The notes under the pieces were generated by a model. That model searched no databases. It worked only from the letters and a program-made list of their open reading frames with translations, and was not told the DNA's origin. This document shows, in pieces, positions 8,979-18,509 of a stretch of 64,000 nucleotides of DNA. The stretch's first letter is position 1; each line of letters opens with the position of its first letter. This stretch comes from Paraburkholderia sprentiae WSM5005 (GTDB lineage: Bacteria; Pseudomonadota; Gammaproteobacteria; Burkholderiales; Burkholderiaceae), in contig NZ_CP017565.2 in the NCBI RefSeq assembly GCF_001865575.2, forward strand, positions 372,001-436,000. Direction: 5' to 3'. A program made the translations under genes and the position numbers.

Positions 8979-9415
8979 TTGAATCTGTTACATGAGGACC
9001 TGTACGAAGGATTCACGTGCGAGACTGAACCCTTTGTCTTCGCGTCCAGCGAGATCACTGAGTTCGCACATCGGTGGGATCCTCAGCCGTTTCACCTGGG
9101 TGATGTACCAGATGCCGAAATTGGCCCGCGCCAATCGGCAAGCGGACTACACACGCTGTCCGCCACATGCGGCAGTTTGTGCTCGCGGACGTTTTCAGTG
9201 GAAACATTGTTTTGGGTGCGGGGTTCGATGCCGTGCGTTTCAGGACACCCGTGAGGGCTGGTGACAGATTGCATGCGCGCGCAATCCTTGCCGCGCGGCG
9301 CCGCCTGAAGAGTAGACCGAATCTGGGACTGCTGTCATGGCGGATCACTTCAACTCATGATCACTATACCGTGCTTGACCTCACGCTAACCAACTTCATT
9401 CGTGTCAGGCAGTAA
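8979..9415 (+). pseudogene. MaoC-like enoyl-CoA hydratase, frameshifted
   Basis: Two frames together make a protein of about 145 residues with the hot-dog fold of MaoC-like hydratases. The first (TTG at 8979, GGAGG six bases upstream) reads LHEDLYEGFT, HRWDPQPFHLGD (the D-x4-H hydratase motif) and ASGLHTLSAT. The second resumes in another frame near 9167 with MRQFVLADVFSGNIVLGAG and FRTPVRAGDRLHARA. The shift lies at about 9158-9167 and needs one indel. The gene is transcribed away from the acyl-CoA operon and probably supplied its hydratase step. A sequencing error cannot be excluded. Confidence 0.7.
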
Positions 9416-9448
9416 GATACGACATCGATATCCATTCGGGGTGTCATC

Positions 9449-10126
9449 ATGCAAAGAACAACAACGAATACCCGTCCGAAAAAAATGACCAAAAGCACAC
9501 CCACGGCAAGCAGCAGAAAAGGAAGCGACCTTCGCTCCTTGAAGCGCACTATCGTGCGTGAGGAAATCGTACGCAGCGCAGCGCAACTGTTTGCGGATCG
9601 TGGCGTACGCAACGTTACCCTTGACGAGGTAGCCAACGCCCTAGGGTATACCAAGTCCAGCGTCTACTACTACTTCGGCGGCAAGGACGAACTTTTGTGG
9701 GCGGTATTTAATTATATTTCCGGACACTTTGTCGGCGAAGCCCAGCGCATCGCGCAATCCGTTCAGGATCCACTGGAGCGGCTCAAGGAACTGATCCGAA
9801 TGCACGTGCGTTTTCTTGCGGAACACCGCGAATGGGCTACCGTGTTTTATCGCGACGCTCAGGCACTCTCTGATGAACGACAGAATGAGGTGCACAGTAT
9901 CGTCGTCAAATATGACGGCATTTTTCGACAGGCAGTGCAAGAAGGCATTCGTAAGGGCAACATGGAAGCGCTTACCCCCGAGATCGTAGCCAACGCTGTG
10001 CTCGGCGCTTGCAACTGGATGGTGAACTGGATATCGCCGAAGCATCAACGGAACATCAACGATATTGCCGAGACTTTCGTAGCCCTGTTCATCGGAGGGA
10101 TGGCCAAGCGGGGAACGCCATCATGA
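9449..10126 (+). CDS. TetR/AcrR-family regulator
   Basis: A 225-residue TetR protein. A basic N-terminal tail of about 30 residues precedes the HTH domain (IVREEIVRSAAQLFADRGVRNVTLDEVANALGYTKSSVYYYFGGKDELL, about residues 34-82). The C-terminal ligand-binding helices are typical in length. It probably represses the acyl-CoA operon at 5795-7357 and its own unit through the GTC-N8-GAC palindromes at 7654-7748 and 8922-8935, with an acyl-CoA as likely inducer; that is inference. Its 3' end overlaps the convergent LysR gene by 6 bp. Confidence 0.9.
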   Translation: MQRTTTNTRPKKMTKSTPTASSRKGSDLRSLKRTIVREEIVRSAAQLFADRGVRNVTLDEVANALGYTKSSVYYYFGGKDELLWAVFNYISGHFVGEAQRIAQSVQDPLERLKELIRMHVRFLAEHREWATVFYRDAQALSDERQNEVHSIVVKYDGIFRQAVQEGIRKGNMEALTPEIVANAVLGACNWMVNWISPKHQRNINDIAETFVALFIGGMAKRGTPS

Positions 10127-11035
10127 GTCGGGCCGCACCGTCGATCTCGCTTGTCGGGTCTCATGCTCGAGCCATGCGCGAAAGGTTGACAGCGCTGTGT
10201 TGCCAGTACGCTCTTCCGGATAAATCAGGTAGTACGTGTTCTCGCTCTGGTGCTCGTATTTGCAGACGGGTATGAGAATACCGCGGTTGAGCTCGTCCTC
10301 GATCAAGAAACGGGGAATTAGCGCGATCCCAAGGCCAGCCACGGCCGCGCCTGCAAGCATCGAGAAAAGTTCAAGCCGTGGTCCGATCATGTCGCCATCA
10401 AACTCAATCCCTTGCGCGGCAAACCAGTTCCGCCATGCAAATGGTCGCGTGCTTTGCTGCAATAGCGGATAGCTGCTCCAGTCCCGCGGCGTGAGGTTTT
10501 TGCGCGGCGCGATCAGGCTCGGGCTGGCTACTGCTATCAGACTTTCCCGCATCAGCAACGTGCGCTCAGTCCCCGCCCAAGCCTCAGCCCCAGCATGTAT
10601 AGCCGCGTCAAACTGCGTATCACCAAACAAAAAAGGTCGGGTGCGCGCGGTAAGGTTCACCGTGATACCGGGACTTGCTGTCGTGAAAGCTGGCAGACGC
10701 GGAAGCAACCATTTCGTCGCGAACGTCGGCACAACCGCAAGCTCCAGTGTGCCGAAAGCGGTGCCTTTGGCCATCACCTCCAGCGCATCGTATTCGATTT
10801 CATCTAATCGCGATGCGACACGCCTGCTGTACGCAGCCCCCGCGTCCGTCAATGCGACTCCGCGGCGGGTGCGCCGGAACAGCTTCACTCCAAGAAACGA
10901 CTCCAGCGCGCCGATCTGTCGACAGACCGCACTCTGCGTAACGGCGAGCTCGTCGGCTGCTTTTGTAAAACTCTGGTGACGCGCGGCCGACTCAAAAGCT
11001 GACAATGCATGGGTCGAAGGAATCTTGCGGCGCAT
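10121..11035 (-). CDS. LysR-family regulator, GcvA-like
   Basis: A LysR regulator of about 304 residues in the GcvA/AmpR-like group. The N terminus MRRKIPSTHALSAFESAARHQSFTKAADELAVTQSAVCRQIGALE holds the HTH, and the effector domain includes FDAAIHAG and GLGIALIPRFLIEDEL. I chose the ATG at 11035 because GcvA-like proteins begin with this pattern and GGA lies ten bases upstream; an in-frame TTG at 11050 is the alternative. It is convergent with tetR and has no obvious divergent partner, so its target is unknown. Confidence 0.86.
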   Translation of the reverse strand: MRRKIPSTHALSAFESAARHQSFTKAADELAVTQSAVCRQIGALESFLGVKLFRRTRRGVALTDAGAAYSRRVASRLDEIEYDALEVMAKGTAFGTLELAVVPTFATKWLLPRLPAFTTASPGITVNLTARTRPFLFGDTQFDAAIHAGAEAWAGTERTLLMRESLIAVASPSLIAPRKNLTPRDWSSYPLLQQSTRPFAWRNWFAAQGIEFDGDMIGPRLELFSMLAGAAVAGLGIALIPRFLIEDELNRGILIPVCKYEHQSENTYYLIYPEERTGNTALSTFRAWLEHETRQARSTVRPDS

Positions 11036-11172
11036 TGCTTTGCATTCCAATGTTGTTCACGCCTTACATCGCGGAATGACGTTTTCGCACAGTACGATGC
11101 GAACAAGTCGTTTGTTTCGACAAACGGTAAAGGGTAGATTATCCCCCTAATTCGGTCTAAGACAATCTGCAG

Positions 11173-11664
11173 ATGAGCCGTTCGCACAACAAGAAATCCG
11201 ATACGGAAGTCTTCCGCATGACAAGCGGCCTTCCTCGACGCACCAACGATCTTTCTAAGGAATACGTTGGCGCACGGCACGACCGCTGCAGCCACTCTAC
11301 CATCGGGCTCGATTCAGGGCACGGCACGGCCGTCATCATGTCGTCCCTTGATACAAGCGCATCAGCTCTAGCGCGCAGTCATCGCAATGTTAATGGGCAC
11401 GGCTTGACGGGATGGAATCATTGCAATACCGAAGCGGCTCAAAATGAGCGTGTCAATGCGGCGTCAGCGGCGAACGCCGACGATGCGGCTGTGTGGCGTT
11501 GGTTTGCGGCACTGGTTGAAGAACGCCGCCTCCGATGGAGATGCGCGTTTGGCGTTTGGGAAGTCCACGTCGACCGTAAGCGTGTCGCTTCGGGCAGGAC
11601 GTTTTACGATGCGATTCGCCACGCGAAAGTGGAATCGAGAAAGCGCGGTCTTGGCGAGCTGTAA
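11173..11664 (+). CDS. Hypothetical protein with a conserved-looking C terminus
   Basis: An open frame of 163 residues. The last 60 (VWRWFAALVEERRLRW to GRTFYDAIRHAKVESRKRG) look like a compact alpha/beta domain with a helix-rich, basic end. The first 80 residues are low in hydrophobic positions and look unstructured, so the true start may be the ATG at 11338. I do not recognise the family. It stands alone between two minus-strand units. Confidence 0.35.
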   Translation: MSRSHNKKSDTEVFRMTSGLPRRTNDLSKEYVGARHDRCSHSTIGLDSGHGTAVIMSSLDTSASALARSHRNVNGHGLTGWNHCNTEAAQNERVNAASAANADDAAVWRWFAALVEERRLRWRCAFGVWEVHVDRKRVASGRTFYDAIRHAKVESRKRGLGEL

Positions 11665-11936
11665 TTGAAACGCTCGGCAAGACGCCTTCATCAGTCATGC
11701 GGCGGAATGCCCGCGTGCGCGCAGAAGTGTAAGCTGACCGCTTTTGTTTTAGACAAAAACGAATGACATCCAAGTTGCTATTCCTGGTTGAAACTCGCGC
11801 AGGATGGACGCTTCCCACGGACCATCTTCAACACGCCTATAGCGATCGGCAGGAACATCAAATTGACCGAAACCTACCGAGATTCGACATGTCCACGGCC
11901 GGCACCGACCGATTCACCGACGACACGATGTGTCTC

Positions 11937-12881
11937 TCATAGAGACCGAATAAGTTCCGGTACCTCGGTGAATAGGTCGCCGACAAGGCCGAAATCGGCG
12001 ACACTGAAAATCGGCGCCTCTTCATCCTTGTTGATGGCCACGATCACTTTCGAGTCCTTCATTCCCGCAAGATGCTGGATCGCGCCAGAGATGCCGATGG
12101 CAATGTACAGTTCTGGTGCAACGATCTTACCAGTCTGGCCAACCTGGTAATTATTAGGGACGTACCCCGCGTCGACGGCTGCTCGCGAAGCGCCCAATGC
12201 TGCACCCAGCTTATCTGAGAGTGGCTCGAGTACCGCCGCGTAATTTTCGCCGCTGCCCAACCCTCTACCGCCCGAGACGATAATATTCGCCGAGGTCAGC
12301 TCCGGACGGTCCAGCTTCGTCACTTCACGGCTCACGAACTGCGAGTTTCCAGTGTCCACTGCTGCCTCGATTCTGTCGACTGTGGCACAACCGCCATGTG
12401 CGACGGCGGGATTAAATCCCGTCGCCCGGACCGTGAGCACCTTGACAGGATCAGTCGCCTGCACGGTTGCAATGGCGTTGCCCGCGTAGATCGGGCGCTC
12501 GAACGTGTCAGCCGAATTGACAGCCGTAACCTCACTAACCTGTGCGACATCCAGCTTCGCGGCAATACGTGGTGCAATGTTTCGGCCATATGCAGTAGCA
12601 GGCGCTAGGATGTACGAATAGTCCTTTGCAATATTCAGTACGGTCGCCTCGATGTTTTCTGCAAGTCCTTCGGCAAGTTGTGGAGCGTCGGCGAGCCATA
12701 CCTTAGATACTCCCGCTACTCCAGCCACCATTTCCGCCACTTCCTGCGCTCCGTAACCGGCGACGAGTACGTGGATCGGTTGATTCGTGAATGTCGCAAT
12801 TATCGATGCGGCACCAATAGTATTCAGAGTTGAAGCCTTTAAGGCCGCATTGTCGTGTTCGGCAATCACCAGGATCGTCAT
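11937..12881 (-). CDS. etfA: Electron transfer flavoprotein alpha subunit
   Basis: A 314-residue ETF alpha subunit. The N-terminal domain begins [25 protein letters not shown]. The C-terminal FAD domain has [40 protein letters not shown] and a closing [26 protein letters not shown] carries electrons from acyl-CoA dehydrogenases to the quinone pool through ETF:quinone oxidoreductase. I chose the ATG at 12881 because GGAG lies nine bases upstream and family members start with this Met. An in-frame upstream Met at 12920 would overlap etfB. It follows etfB by 35 bp. Confidence 0.95.
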   Translation of the reverse strand: MTILVIAEHDNAALKASTLNTIGAASIIATFTNQPIHVLVAGYGAQEVAEMVAGVAGVSKVWLADAPQLAEGLAENIEATVLNIAKDYSYILAPATAYGRNIAPRIAAKLDVAQVSEVTAVNSADTFERPIYAGNAIATVQATDPVKVLTVRATGFNPAVAHGGCATVDRIEAAVDTGNSQFVSREVTKLDRPELTSANIIVSGGRGLGSGENYAAVLEPLSDKLGAALGASRAAVDAGYVPNNYQVGQTGKIVAPELYIAIGISGAIQHLAGMKDSKVIVAINKDEEAPIFSVADFGLVGDLFTEVPELIRSL

Positions 12882-12916
12882 ATCATCTATCTCCACTTCA
12901 ATTGTGTTCGAATGGA

Positions 12917-13666
12917 TCAAAGCACCTTGGCTTCTGTCCTGAGTTTTTCAACCAGCGCTTTGACGTCCTCGACCTTCACGCCACCTGCACGCTTCGGCGG
13001 CTCGCTAACTTTCAGCGTCTTCAGCCGCGGTGCGATATCGACGCCTAGCTCCTCAGGCTTCACCGAGTCAAGTGGCTTCTTCTTGGCCTTCATGATGCTG
13101 GGCAATGTCACGTAGCGCGGTTCATTCAAGCGCAAATCGGCAGTCACTACCGCTGGGAGCTTCAACGATATCGTTTCAGCGCCACCATCTACTTCACGCG
13201 ACACGGCGGCCCTTCCATCAACAATCGCCAACTTCGCAGCAAACGTCGCCTGCGGCAAATCTGCTAGCGCAGCCAGCATCTGACCGGTCTGATTAGAGTC
13301 GTCATCGATAGCCTGCTTGCCTAGGATCACAAGCGAAGGTTGCTCCCTATCGACAACTGCCTTGAGCAATTTCGCAACCGCCAGCGGCTGCAGTTCCTCA
13401 TCCGATTCAATCAGGATCGCACGATCCGCACCAATCGCCAATGCGGTGCGCAGCGTTTCCTGGCACTGCGGGACACCCGCCGATACAGCAATCACTTCGG
13501 TCGCCAGACCTGCCTCCTTCAGGCGTACGGCCTCTTCCACTGCAATCTCGTCAAACGGATTCATCGACAACTTCACGTTTGCAATATCGACGCCCGAGTT
13601 GTCCGCCTTCACGCGAACCTTCACGTTGTAATCAACCACCCGCTTGACAGCGACTAGGACTTTCAT
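12917..13666 (-). CDS. etfB: Electron transfer flavoprotein beta subunit
   Basis: A 249-residue ETF beta subunit of normal length, starting [20 protein letters not shown]. It has the AMP-binding segment [24 protein letters not shown] and the recognition-loop region [22 protein letters not shown], where the conserved Leu contacts partner dehydrogenases. It is first in the etfB-etfA operon. The dehydrogenase gene remnant immediately upstream is broken, so its partners lie elsewhere in the genome. Confidence 0.95.
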   Translation of the reverse strand: MKVLVAVKRVVDYNVKVRVKADNSGVDIANVKLSMNPFDEIAVEEAVRLKEAGLATEVIAVSAGVPQCQETLRTALAIGADRAILIESDEELQPLAVAKLLKAVVDREQPSLVILGKQAIDDDSNQTGQMLAALADLPQATFAAKLAIVDGRAAVSREVDGGAETISLKLPAVVTADLRLNEPRYVTLPSIMKAKKKPLDSVKPEELGVDIAPRLKTLKVSEPPKRAGGVKVEDVKALVEKLRTEAKVL

Positions 13667-13743
13667 GTTGTATTGCCTCTACAATGAGATGAGGAAACTG
13701 TACGACAGGCTCTTAGCCTTGCGCTTGAGGGGTTTCGGCGTTC

Positions 13744-13881
13744 AGTATGAATAGAAGCCGCGCCGGATTTTCGGCCGAGGTGTTCTGCGTCGACGAGTTC
13801 CCTGAGCAGTGGTGCCGGCCGGTACTTCGGATCGTTGAAATCGCGACTCAGCACCTCCAAAATCGCCAGTACGGTATCCGC
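13744..13881 (-). pseudogene. 3-hydroxyacyl-CoA dehydrogenase, C-terminal fragment
   Basis: About 45 residues reading [40 protein letters not shown] match the end of 3-hydroxyacyl-CoA dehydrogenases, where a similar DPKYRPxPLL and LGRKSGRGFY segment closes the protein. The rest of the gene is absent. It abuts the glutaryl-CoA dehydrogenase fragment within a few bases and in a different frame, so the two were probably joined by a deletion. Confidence 0.65.
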
Positions 13882-13886
13882 TCGCC

Positions 13887-14249
13887 CTTCGTGAGGCATG
13901 GCAAATATTTCTGTTTGAGTGCGTCGCTACCGAATTCGTTGATCGGCTCCATGATGCGCGATGACTGACCGCTCATTGTCGAACGATATCCTGAATCGAC
14001 GCGCTCAACCTGGCGGGCGACAAGTCCGCATTTGACGTAGTTGAGTTCCTTTGGGCCGTACGTTTTCGGAGCCGTCAGATGAAACCTGCCGAGCTCACCC
14101 ATCGTGCGAAAGATCATCGGGTCGGTCTGCTCCGCCCGGAATGCGTCTAGCATCTGTAGCGCAAGACGTCCTCGGTAGTACGCCTGCCGACTCGGGCACC
14201 ACCCGCTCTTGTTCGCCCAGTGAAACGAGATCACCGGGGATCGTCCCAT
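13887..14249 (-). pseudogene. Glutaryl-CoA dehydrogenase-like, N-terminal fragment
   Basis: About 120 residues resemble the N-terminal helical domain of glutaryl-CoA dehydrogenase. The diagnostic stretch is MIFRTMGELG, then VARQVERVDSGYRSTMSGQSS and [19 protein letters not shown]. The catalytic Glu and FAD/substrate-binding parts are missing because the gene is cut at about 13887. The start region is also irregular. ETF genes directly downstream are the normal partners of this dehydrogenase, so the cluster was probably once a working glutaryl-CoA module. Confidence 0.7.
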
Positions 14250-14638
14250 TGAAACGACGATGAATTGTTCTGACGACTCATTTCATACGTTCGAGATAGT
14301 AACCATGACGATAATTTATTCGTATACAGTCCCTATCTCAAACGATTACTTTGCACCACTCTGTGCGAAAAACGCACTTTTAAGATTTTCGAAAAAACAT
14401 TTGTGAGACCGGATTGACGTCGTAGGGCCCCGTGACCGACCGAGTAATTGGCGCGAATGATTCACTCGCATTTGAGTATCCAAACGACAGGCGTCGTTAG
14501 CGGGCCGGCTGCGTCCACGCACGGGACCGTGCTGAGGCCAGAGGCGGCCAGTGTATGCTGATCGCGCATTGTGCTAAGAAAAGTCGGCCGACATTTGAAT
14601 CGTTAGTTATCCAGGAAGACATCGGTCCGCAGCAAAGC
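14250..14638. other. Intergenic stretch without a recognised gene
   Basis: About 390 bp of moderately AT-rich sequence between the dehydrogenase remnant and the first transposase remnant. I see no open frame with a plausible start and no recognisable domain. The left part may once have held the promoter of the broken dehydrogenase gene. Confidence 0.5.
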
Positions 14639-15346
14639 ATGGGCATGATCGGCCTGAGCAACGGGAAGGACAAACGCTTCTACTCATTCAATCTCGACAA
14701 TTACGCCTCCCGCGAGCGCCCGGTAAGACGCATCGACCAACTCCTCGATTTGCCCGATCAACGTCGACATTTCCCTCCTTTCGACAACCTGATGGGGCGG
14801 TTATCGATCGACCAGAACACATGATCCGCATGCTGATCGTGGGCTAATGATCCGGTACCCGTTTTGAGCGCAGGCTATGCGAGGAGGTGCATCTGCACCC
14901 CGCATATCGATGGTTCTACCGCGAGAGCCTTAACGGCGCTGCTCCCAAACAAGCGACATCCTCCGATAACCGTCACGGTCGTTTTCTCAGTAGTAGTGTG
15001 CTGCATCATACGTTCGAGATGGCACTGGACTGTGCATGTCACAGGGAGGAGCAGCGGGCGGAGGATTCGCGATGGATGCAATAATCATCAAAGGCGACGC
15101 GAGTGCTGCAGATGGCATTCCCGGTGCTGAATCCATGGACTGGTGCTGCATCAGTGGGGCTATGGCGCTCAACAGTAATGCTCGCCTGGACGGTCGGGTG
15201 GCACATTGCACCTTACGTTCCAATCTGGAGCAATCCCCGGCGCAAGAACGGCACATTGTCCATCAGCGAGTTCGAGTGGGGGAGACGCGAACGAATATCG
15301 TTGCCCTGATAGGCACGTGCTAAGCAGGATCGTCGTGAGTTTATAG
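14639..15346 (+). pseudogene. IS1182/IS5-type transposase, 5' part
   Basis: Pieces in several frames line up as an IS1182-like transposase: GKDKRFYSFNLDNYASRERPVRRIDQLLDL, then LCEEVHLHPAYRWFYRE, NRHGRFL, FAMDAIIIKGDAS and APYVPIWSNPRRKNGTLSISEFEW. At least four frameshifts or stops separate them. The reading resumes after the IS66 insertion at 17915. The last eight bases, GTTTATAG (15339-15346), are the IS66 target duplication. Confidence 0.7.
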
Positions 15347-15397
15347 GTAAGCGGCTCGCGATGGCCGTCGTAGACGGGCGCTAGAATCTGCATCAAA

Positions 15398-15817
15398 GTG
15401 ATGTCCATCATTTTCGAAGTGGTGGACACCATTTTGTCAGAGCCAACTCAGAGGCCTGGCAGCCGTAAAGGCCGCCCGAACCATAGTCCCGAATTCCGCC
15501 GTCGCCTGGCGATGGCAGCTTGTGAATCAGGGGTGTCAGTCGCCAGGTTGGCCCGTGAGAACGGCTTGAACGCGAACCTCGTGTACACGTGGCGGCGCCG
15601 GTATCTGGCGGAACAGCAAGCCGAGGCGGTGCAACTCGTTCCAGTGGCGATCGTGAACGACGTGTCATCGGTCAATGAACCTCCTGCGCTGGCAGAGTCT
15701 GAGGTCGTGAGGCCGGCTGGTTCAATCGAGGTTCGGATTGGCCGGGCAGTAGTCAAGGTCGACGGCATTGTCGACGCTGAGATGCTTCGGACGGTGTTGG
15801 GGAGTTTGCGCTCGTGA
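15398..15817 (+). CDS. tnpA: IS66 accessory protein TnpA
   Basis: A 139-residue TnpA with an N-terminal HTH related to other transposase first proteins: FRRRLAMAACESGVSVARLARENGLNANLVYTWRRRY. It is needed, with TnpB, for IS66 transposition. The GTG at 15398 and the ATG at 15401 are adjacent start options. Its stop overlaps the tnpB start in GTGA, indicating translational coupling. Confidence 0.9.
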   Translation: MMSIIFEVVDTILSEPTQRPGSRKGRPNHSPEFRRRLAMAACESGVSVARLARENGLNANLVYTWRRRYLAEQQAEAVQLVPVAIVNDVSSVNEPPALAESEVVRPAGSIEVRIGRAVVKVDGIVDAEMLRTVLGSLRS

Positions 15818-16158
15818 TTTCTCTGCCAACGGGTACGCGTATCTGGCTTGTTGCGGGCATTACGGACATGCGCTGCGGCTTCCAGGGACTTGCTGCCAAG
15901 GTACACACGGCGCTTGAGGAGAATCCGCTGGGCGGTAACGTCTTCATCTTCCGCGGGCACCGCGGCGATCTCGTGAAGGTGCTTTGGGCTACTGAGGACG
16001 GGCTCTGGCTTCTCGCGAAACGGTTGGAGCGAGGGCGTTTCATCTGGCCACAGGCCGATGGCGGCAAGATCCATCTGACGAGCGCACAGTTGTCGATGTT
16101 GCTCGAGGGAATCGACTGGCGACAGCCACGACGCACCGCCGCACTCTCGATGTTGTAA
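15814..16158 (+). CDS. tnpB: IS66 accessory protein TnpB
   Basis: A 114-residue IS66 Orf2-type protein. It starts with GTG and reads TRIWLVAGITDMRCGFQGLAAKV and NVFIFRGHRGDLVKVLWATEDGLWLLAKRLERGRFIWP, the hallmarks of the family. Its biochemical role is not settled. It overlaps tnpA by 4 bp and ends 30 bp before tnpC. Confidence 0.93.
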   Translation: MISLPTGTRIWLVAGITDMRCGFQGLAAKVHTALEENPLGGNVFIFRGHRGDLVKVLWATEDGLWLLAKRLERGRFIWPQADGGKIHLTSAQLSMLLEGIDWRQPRRTAALSML

Positions 16159-16188
16159 ACCGCGAGGAAGGCTCGTAAACTGCGACGC

Positions 16189-17781
16189 ATGTCCGATCAG
16201 GCGCCGCTTCCCGATACTGTCGCCGAGCTCCGTGCCATGGTGCTCGCGCAACAGGCATCGCTGCTTGAGCACCAGGCATCGATTGCGAAGATGGTGGAGG
16301 AACTCGCCGCGCGAGATGACGAGATCGAGCGCCTGAAGGCGCAGATCGACAAGCTCAGGCGGATGCACTTCGGGCGCAAGTCCGAGCAACTCGCGAAGCA
16401 GATCGACAAGCTCGAGGCGCAGCTGGAGGACCTGACGGCCGGCCGGGGTGCTGCCGAGGCGCGTAACCAGCGCGACAGGACACCGAATGCGCCGGCCAGC
16501 AAATCGCCTTCGCGAGAGCCGCTCCCGCCGCACCTGCCGCGCGAGGAGATCGTACTCGAGCCTGATCCGCTCTGCCCCAGGTGCGCGACGACCATGCAGC
16601 CGCTGGGCGAGGACGTCTCCGAACAGCTCGCGCGCGTAGCCGCCGCATTCAAGGTGATCCGCACGATCCGGCGCAAATTGCTTTGCCCCGGCTGTAGGCA
16701 TATCGAACAACTGCCGATGCCGGGCCTGCCGATCGAGCGCAGCATCGCACATCCAAGCCTGCTGGCCGATATCGCAGTATCGAAGTTCGCGGATCACCAA
16801 CCCCTGTATCGCCAGTCGGAGATCGCGGCGCGCGACGGCGTGACGCTTGATCGCGCCAGCATGGGCCGCTGGGTCGGCCAGATCGTCGAACTCTGCATGG
16901 TGCTGGTCGAAGCAATCCAGCGCTACGTGCTGGCTGCCGGTAAGCTCCATGGCGACGACACGACGGTTCCCGTCCTCACACCGGGCAACCAGAAGACGAC
17001 AACCGGCCGATTCTGGGTCTATGTGCGCGACGATCGACGCTCTGGCTCGACGGAGCCTGCGGCAGTCTGGTTCTCGTACTCGTCGGACCGCAAGGGTGTT
17101 CATCCGCAAACGCACCTCGCCAACTTCAAGGGAATCCTGCAGGCGGATGCCTACGCCGGCTTCGATCAGCTGTACGCAAGCGGCGACGTCTTCGAAGCGG
17201 CATGCTGGGATCACGCGAGGAGGTATATATACGACGTTCACGAGCGTACGCCGACTCCGGATACCCAGAACCTGCTCCAGATGATCGGCGAGCTCTACAG
17301 CATCGAAGCCGACATTCGCGGCAAACCTCCCGATGAGCGGTTGCGTGTGCGGCAGGAGAAGAGCAAGTTTCTGCTCAACACGTTCGAATCGACGATTAGG
17401 GCCAAGCTTGCGACGCTGTCGAAGAAGTCTACGCTTACGGGCGCGATCAACTACTCGCTGAACCACTGGGCGGCGCTCACGTTCTATTGCGAGGACGGAC
17501 GCGCCGAGATCAGCAATGTACTCGCAGAAAATGCCCTGCGTTGTGTAGCGTTGGGCAGGAAAAACTATTTGTTCGTTGGCTCCGACAGCGGCGGTGAGCG
17601 CGCGGCGGCGATGTACAGTCTCATCGGTACGTGTAAACTCAACGAAGTCAACCCACGTGCCTACCTCGAATACGTGCTCACTCATATTGCGGACCACAAG
17701 GTCAACCGCATCGACGAACTGCTTCCCTGGAACGTGGCCGACAAACTGAAGCTGGCCGCTCCGCTCACGTCCACCGTTTGA
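16189..17781 (+). CDS. tnpC: IS66 transposase TnpC
   Basis: A 530-residue DDE transposase. An N-terminal leucine-zipper-like coiled coil (about residues 20-85) precedes a zinc finger (CPRCATTMQ with a later CPGC) and the DDE core. Candidate catalytic residues are D256/D257 in HGDDTT, D320 in QADAYAGF and E447 in [18 protein letters not shown]. The length is normal for the family and no damage is visible, so the element is probably active. Confidence 0.95.
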   Translation: MSDQAPLPDTVAELRAMVLAQQASLLEHQASIAKMVEELAARDDEIERLKAQIDKLRRMHFGRKSEQLAKQIDKLEAQLEDLTAGRGAAEARNQRDRTPNAPASKSPSREPLPPHLPREEIVLEPDPLCPRCATTMQPLGEDVSEQLARVAAAFKVIRTIRRKLLCPGCRHIEQLPMPGLPIERSIAHPSLLADIAVSKFADHQPLYRQSEIAARDGVTLDRASMGRWVGQIVELCMVLVEAIQRYVLAAGKLHGDDTTVPVLTPGNQKTTTGRFWVYVRDDRRSGSTEPAAVWFSYSSDRKGVHPQTHLANFKGILQADAYAGFDQLYASGDVFEAACWDHARRYIYDVHERTPTPDTQNLLQMIGELYSIEADIRGKPPDERLRVRQEKSKFLLNTFESTIRAKLATLSKKSTLTGAINYSLNHWAALTFYCEDGRAEISNVLAENALRCVALGRKNYLFVGSDSGGERAAAMYSLIGTCKLNEVNPRAYLEYVLTHIADHKVNRIDELLPWNVADKLKLAAPLTSTV

Positions 17782-17914
17782 CCGGGTAGATCCAGATAGA
17801 TCGTGGCCACGATCATGGAACGATCTTCACGTGGTCTACGCCGGACCTACCCACGCTCTCACATCATGCCCCACGCGCGCGCGAATCGCGGACCGGCCCT
17901 GCCGAGCCGCTTAC

Positions 17915-18305
17915 GTTTATAGATCGCCATACACACATCACGAAGGCTGAAACGATCGTCTACCAGGCATGTCAATTCGACTGTAGGAACTGCTCAACAA
18001 AGAAACGTTGCTGTCCAAACACGCCAATGCCCCACGTCACTCGCAACATCCATGAAGATTGCCTCGCCACGCGGCCAGACGCATCGCAACAACGCCTGAC
18101 TAAAAGCAATCTCGCCGCGAGGGGAAGACGGTGAACATGCTGGTCACTCATCTCAGACGCATCCTGAAATTTGATCACTGATGACTTCAGTGGACCAACA
18201 GGTGCACATGATGAGTTCCAGTTGGAGGCAACCACACGGAATCTGCGGCGGATGGTGAAGTGGCTCGCGCTCGGATGCTTTCGAAGCAAGATCTCCGATT
18301 GATGG
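17915..18305 (+). pseudogene. IS1182/IS5-type transposase, 3' part
   Basis: Continuation of the pseudogene at 14639-15346 after the IS66 insertion. It begins with the second GTTTATAG copy and reads IVYQACQFDCRNCSTKKRCCPN (the cysteine cluster of this family), then a stretch like THLRRILKFDH and GAHDEFQLEATTRNLRRMVKWLA in shifted frames. The DDE Glu region is degraded. The whole element is dead and older than the IS66 insertion. Confidence 0.65.
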
Positions 18306-18428
18306 AGCGGCAATGGCGCAGTCGCTTCGTTCGAACTGGCTTGTTCGTTTGTATTCACGATCGAAAAACGTGCGGTAAAACATGCGATTCGCAGACATCG
18401 TTTCACTTCTTTGAGGACCGTTTCCTTG

Positions 18429-18476
18429 GCATGTCAGAGCTCGTAGCTCCGGTAGCACCTACGAGCTCTGACATGC
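18429..18476. repeat. Perfect 18-bp inverted repeat
   Basis: Bases 18429-18446 and 18459-18476 are perfect reverse complements with a 12-nt spacer. The stem contains GAGCTCGTAG and CTACGAGCTC. There is no T-tract on either side. It lies just beyond the 3' end of the IS481-type remnant, so it could be an element end, a strong hairpin terminator or a recombination site. Perfect conservation among heavily decayed sequence is notable. Confidence 0.6.
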
Positions 18477-18509
18477 GCCGTTGACGTTCGTCAAGCATCT
18501 TGTCAACTC

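Larger units (their letters stand above)
15347..17914 (+). mobile_element. IS66-family element, copy A
   Basis: A complete 2568-bp IS66 element. Both ends carry the inverted terminal sequence GTAAGCGGCTCG, starting at 15347 and ending at 17914. It is flanked by a perfect 8-bp target duplication GTTTATAG (15339-15346 and 17915-17922), typical of IS66. It contains tnpA, tnpB and tnpC in order. Its three proteins are identical to those of copy B at 39366-41933, which lies in the opposite orientation. It sits inside a decayed IS1182/IS5-type transposase gene. Confidence 0.95.

Noticed and set aside
15448..17697. 749-codon open frame on the minus strand across IS66 copy A (and its twin at 39583-41832)
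   Set aside because: It is fully antisense to tnpA-B-C, shows no family motif and is Arg/Leu-rich as expected from a GC-rich shadow frame.
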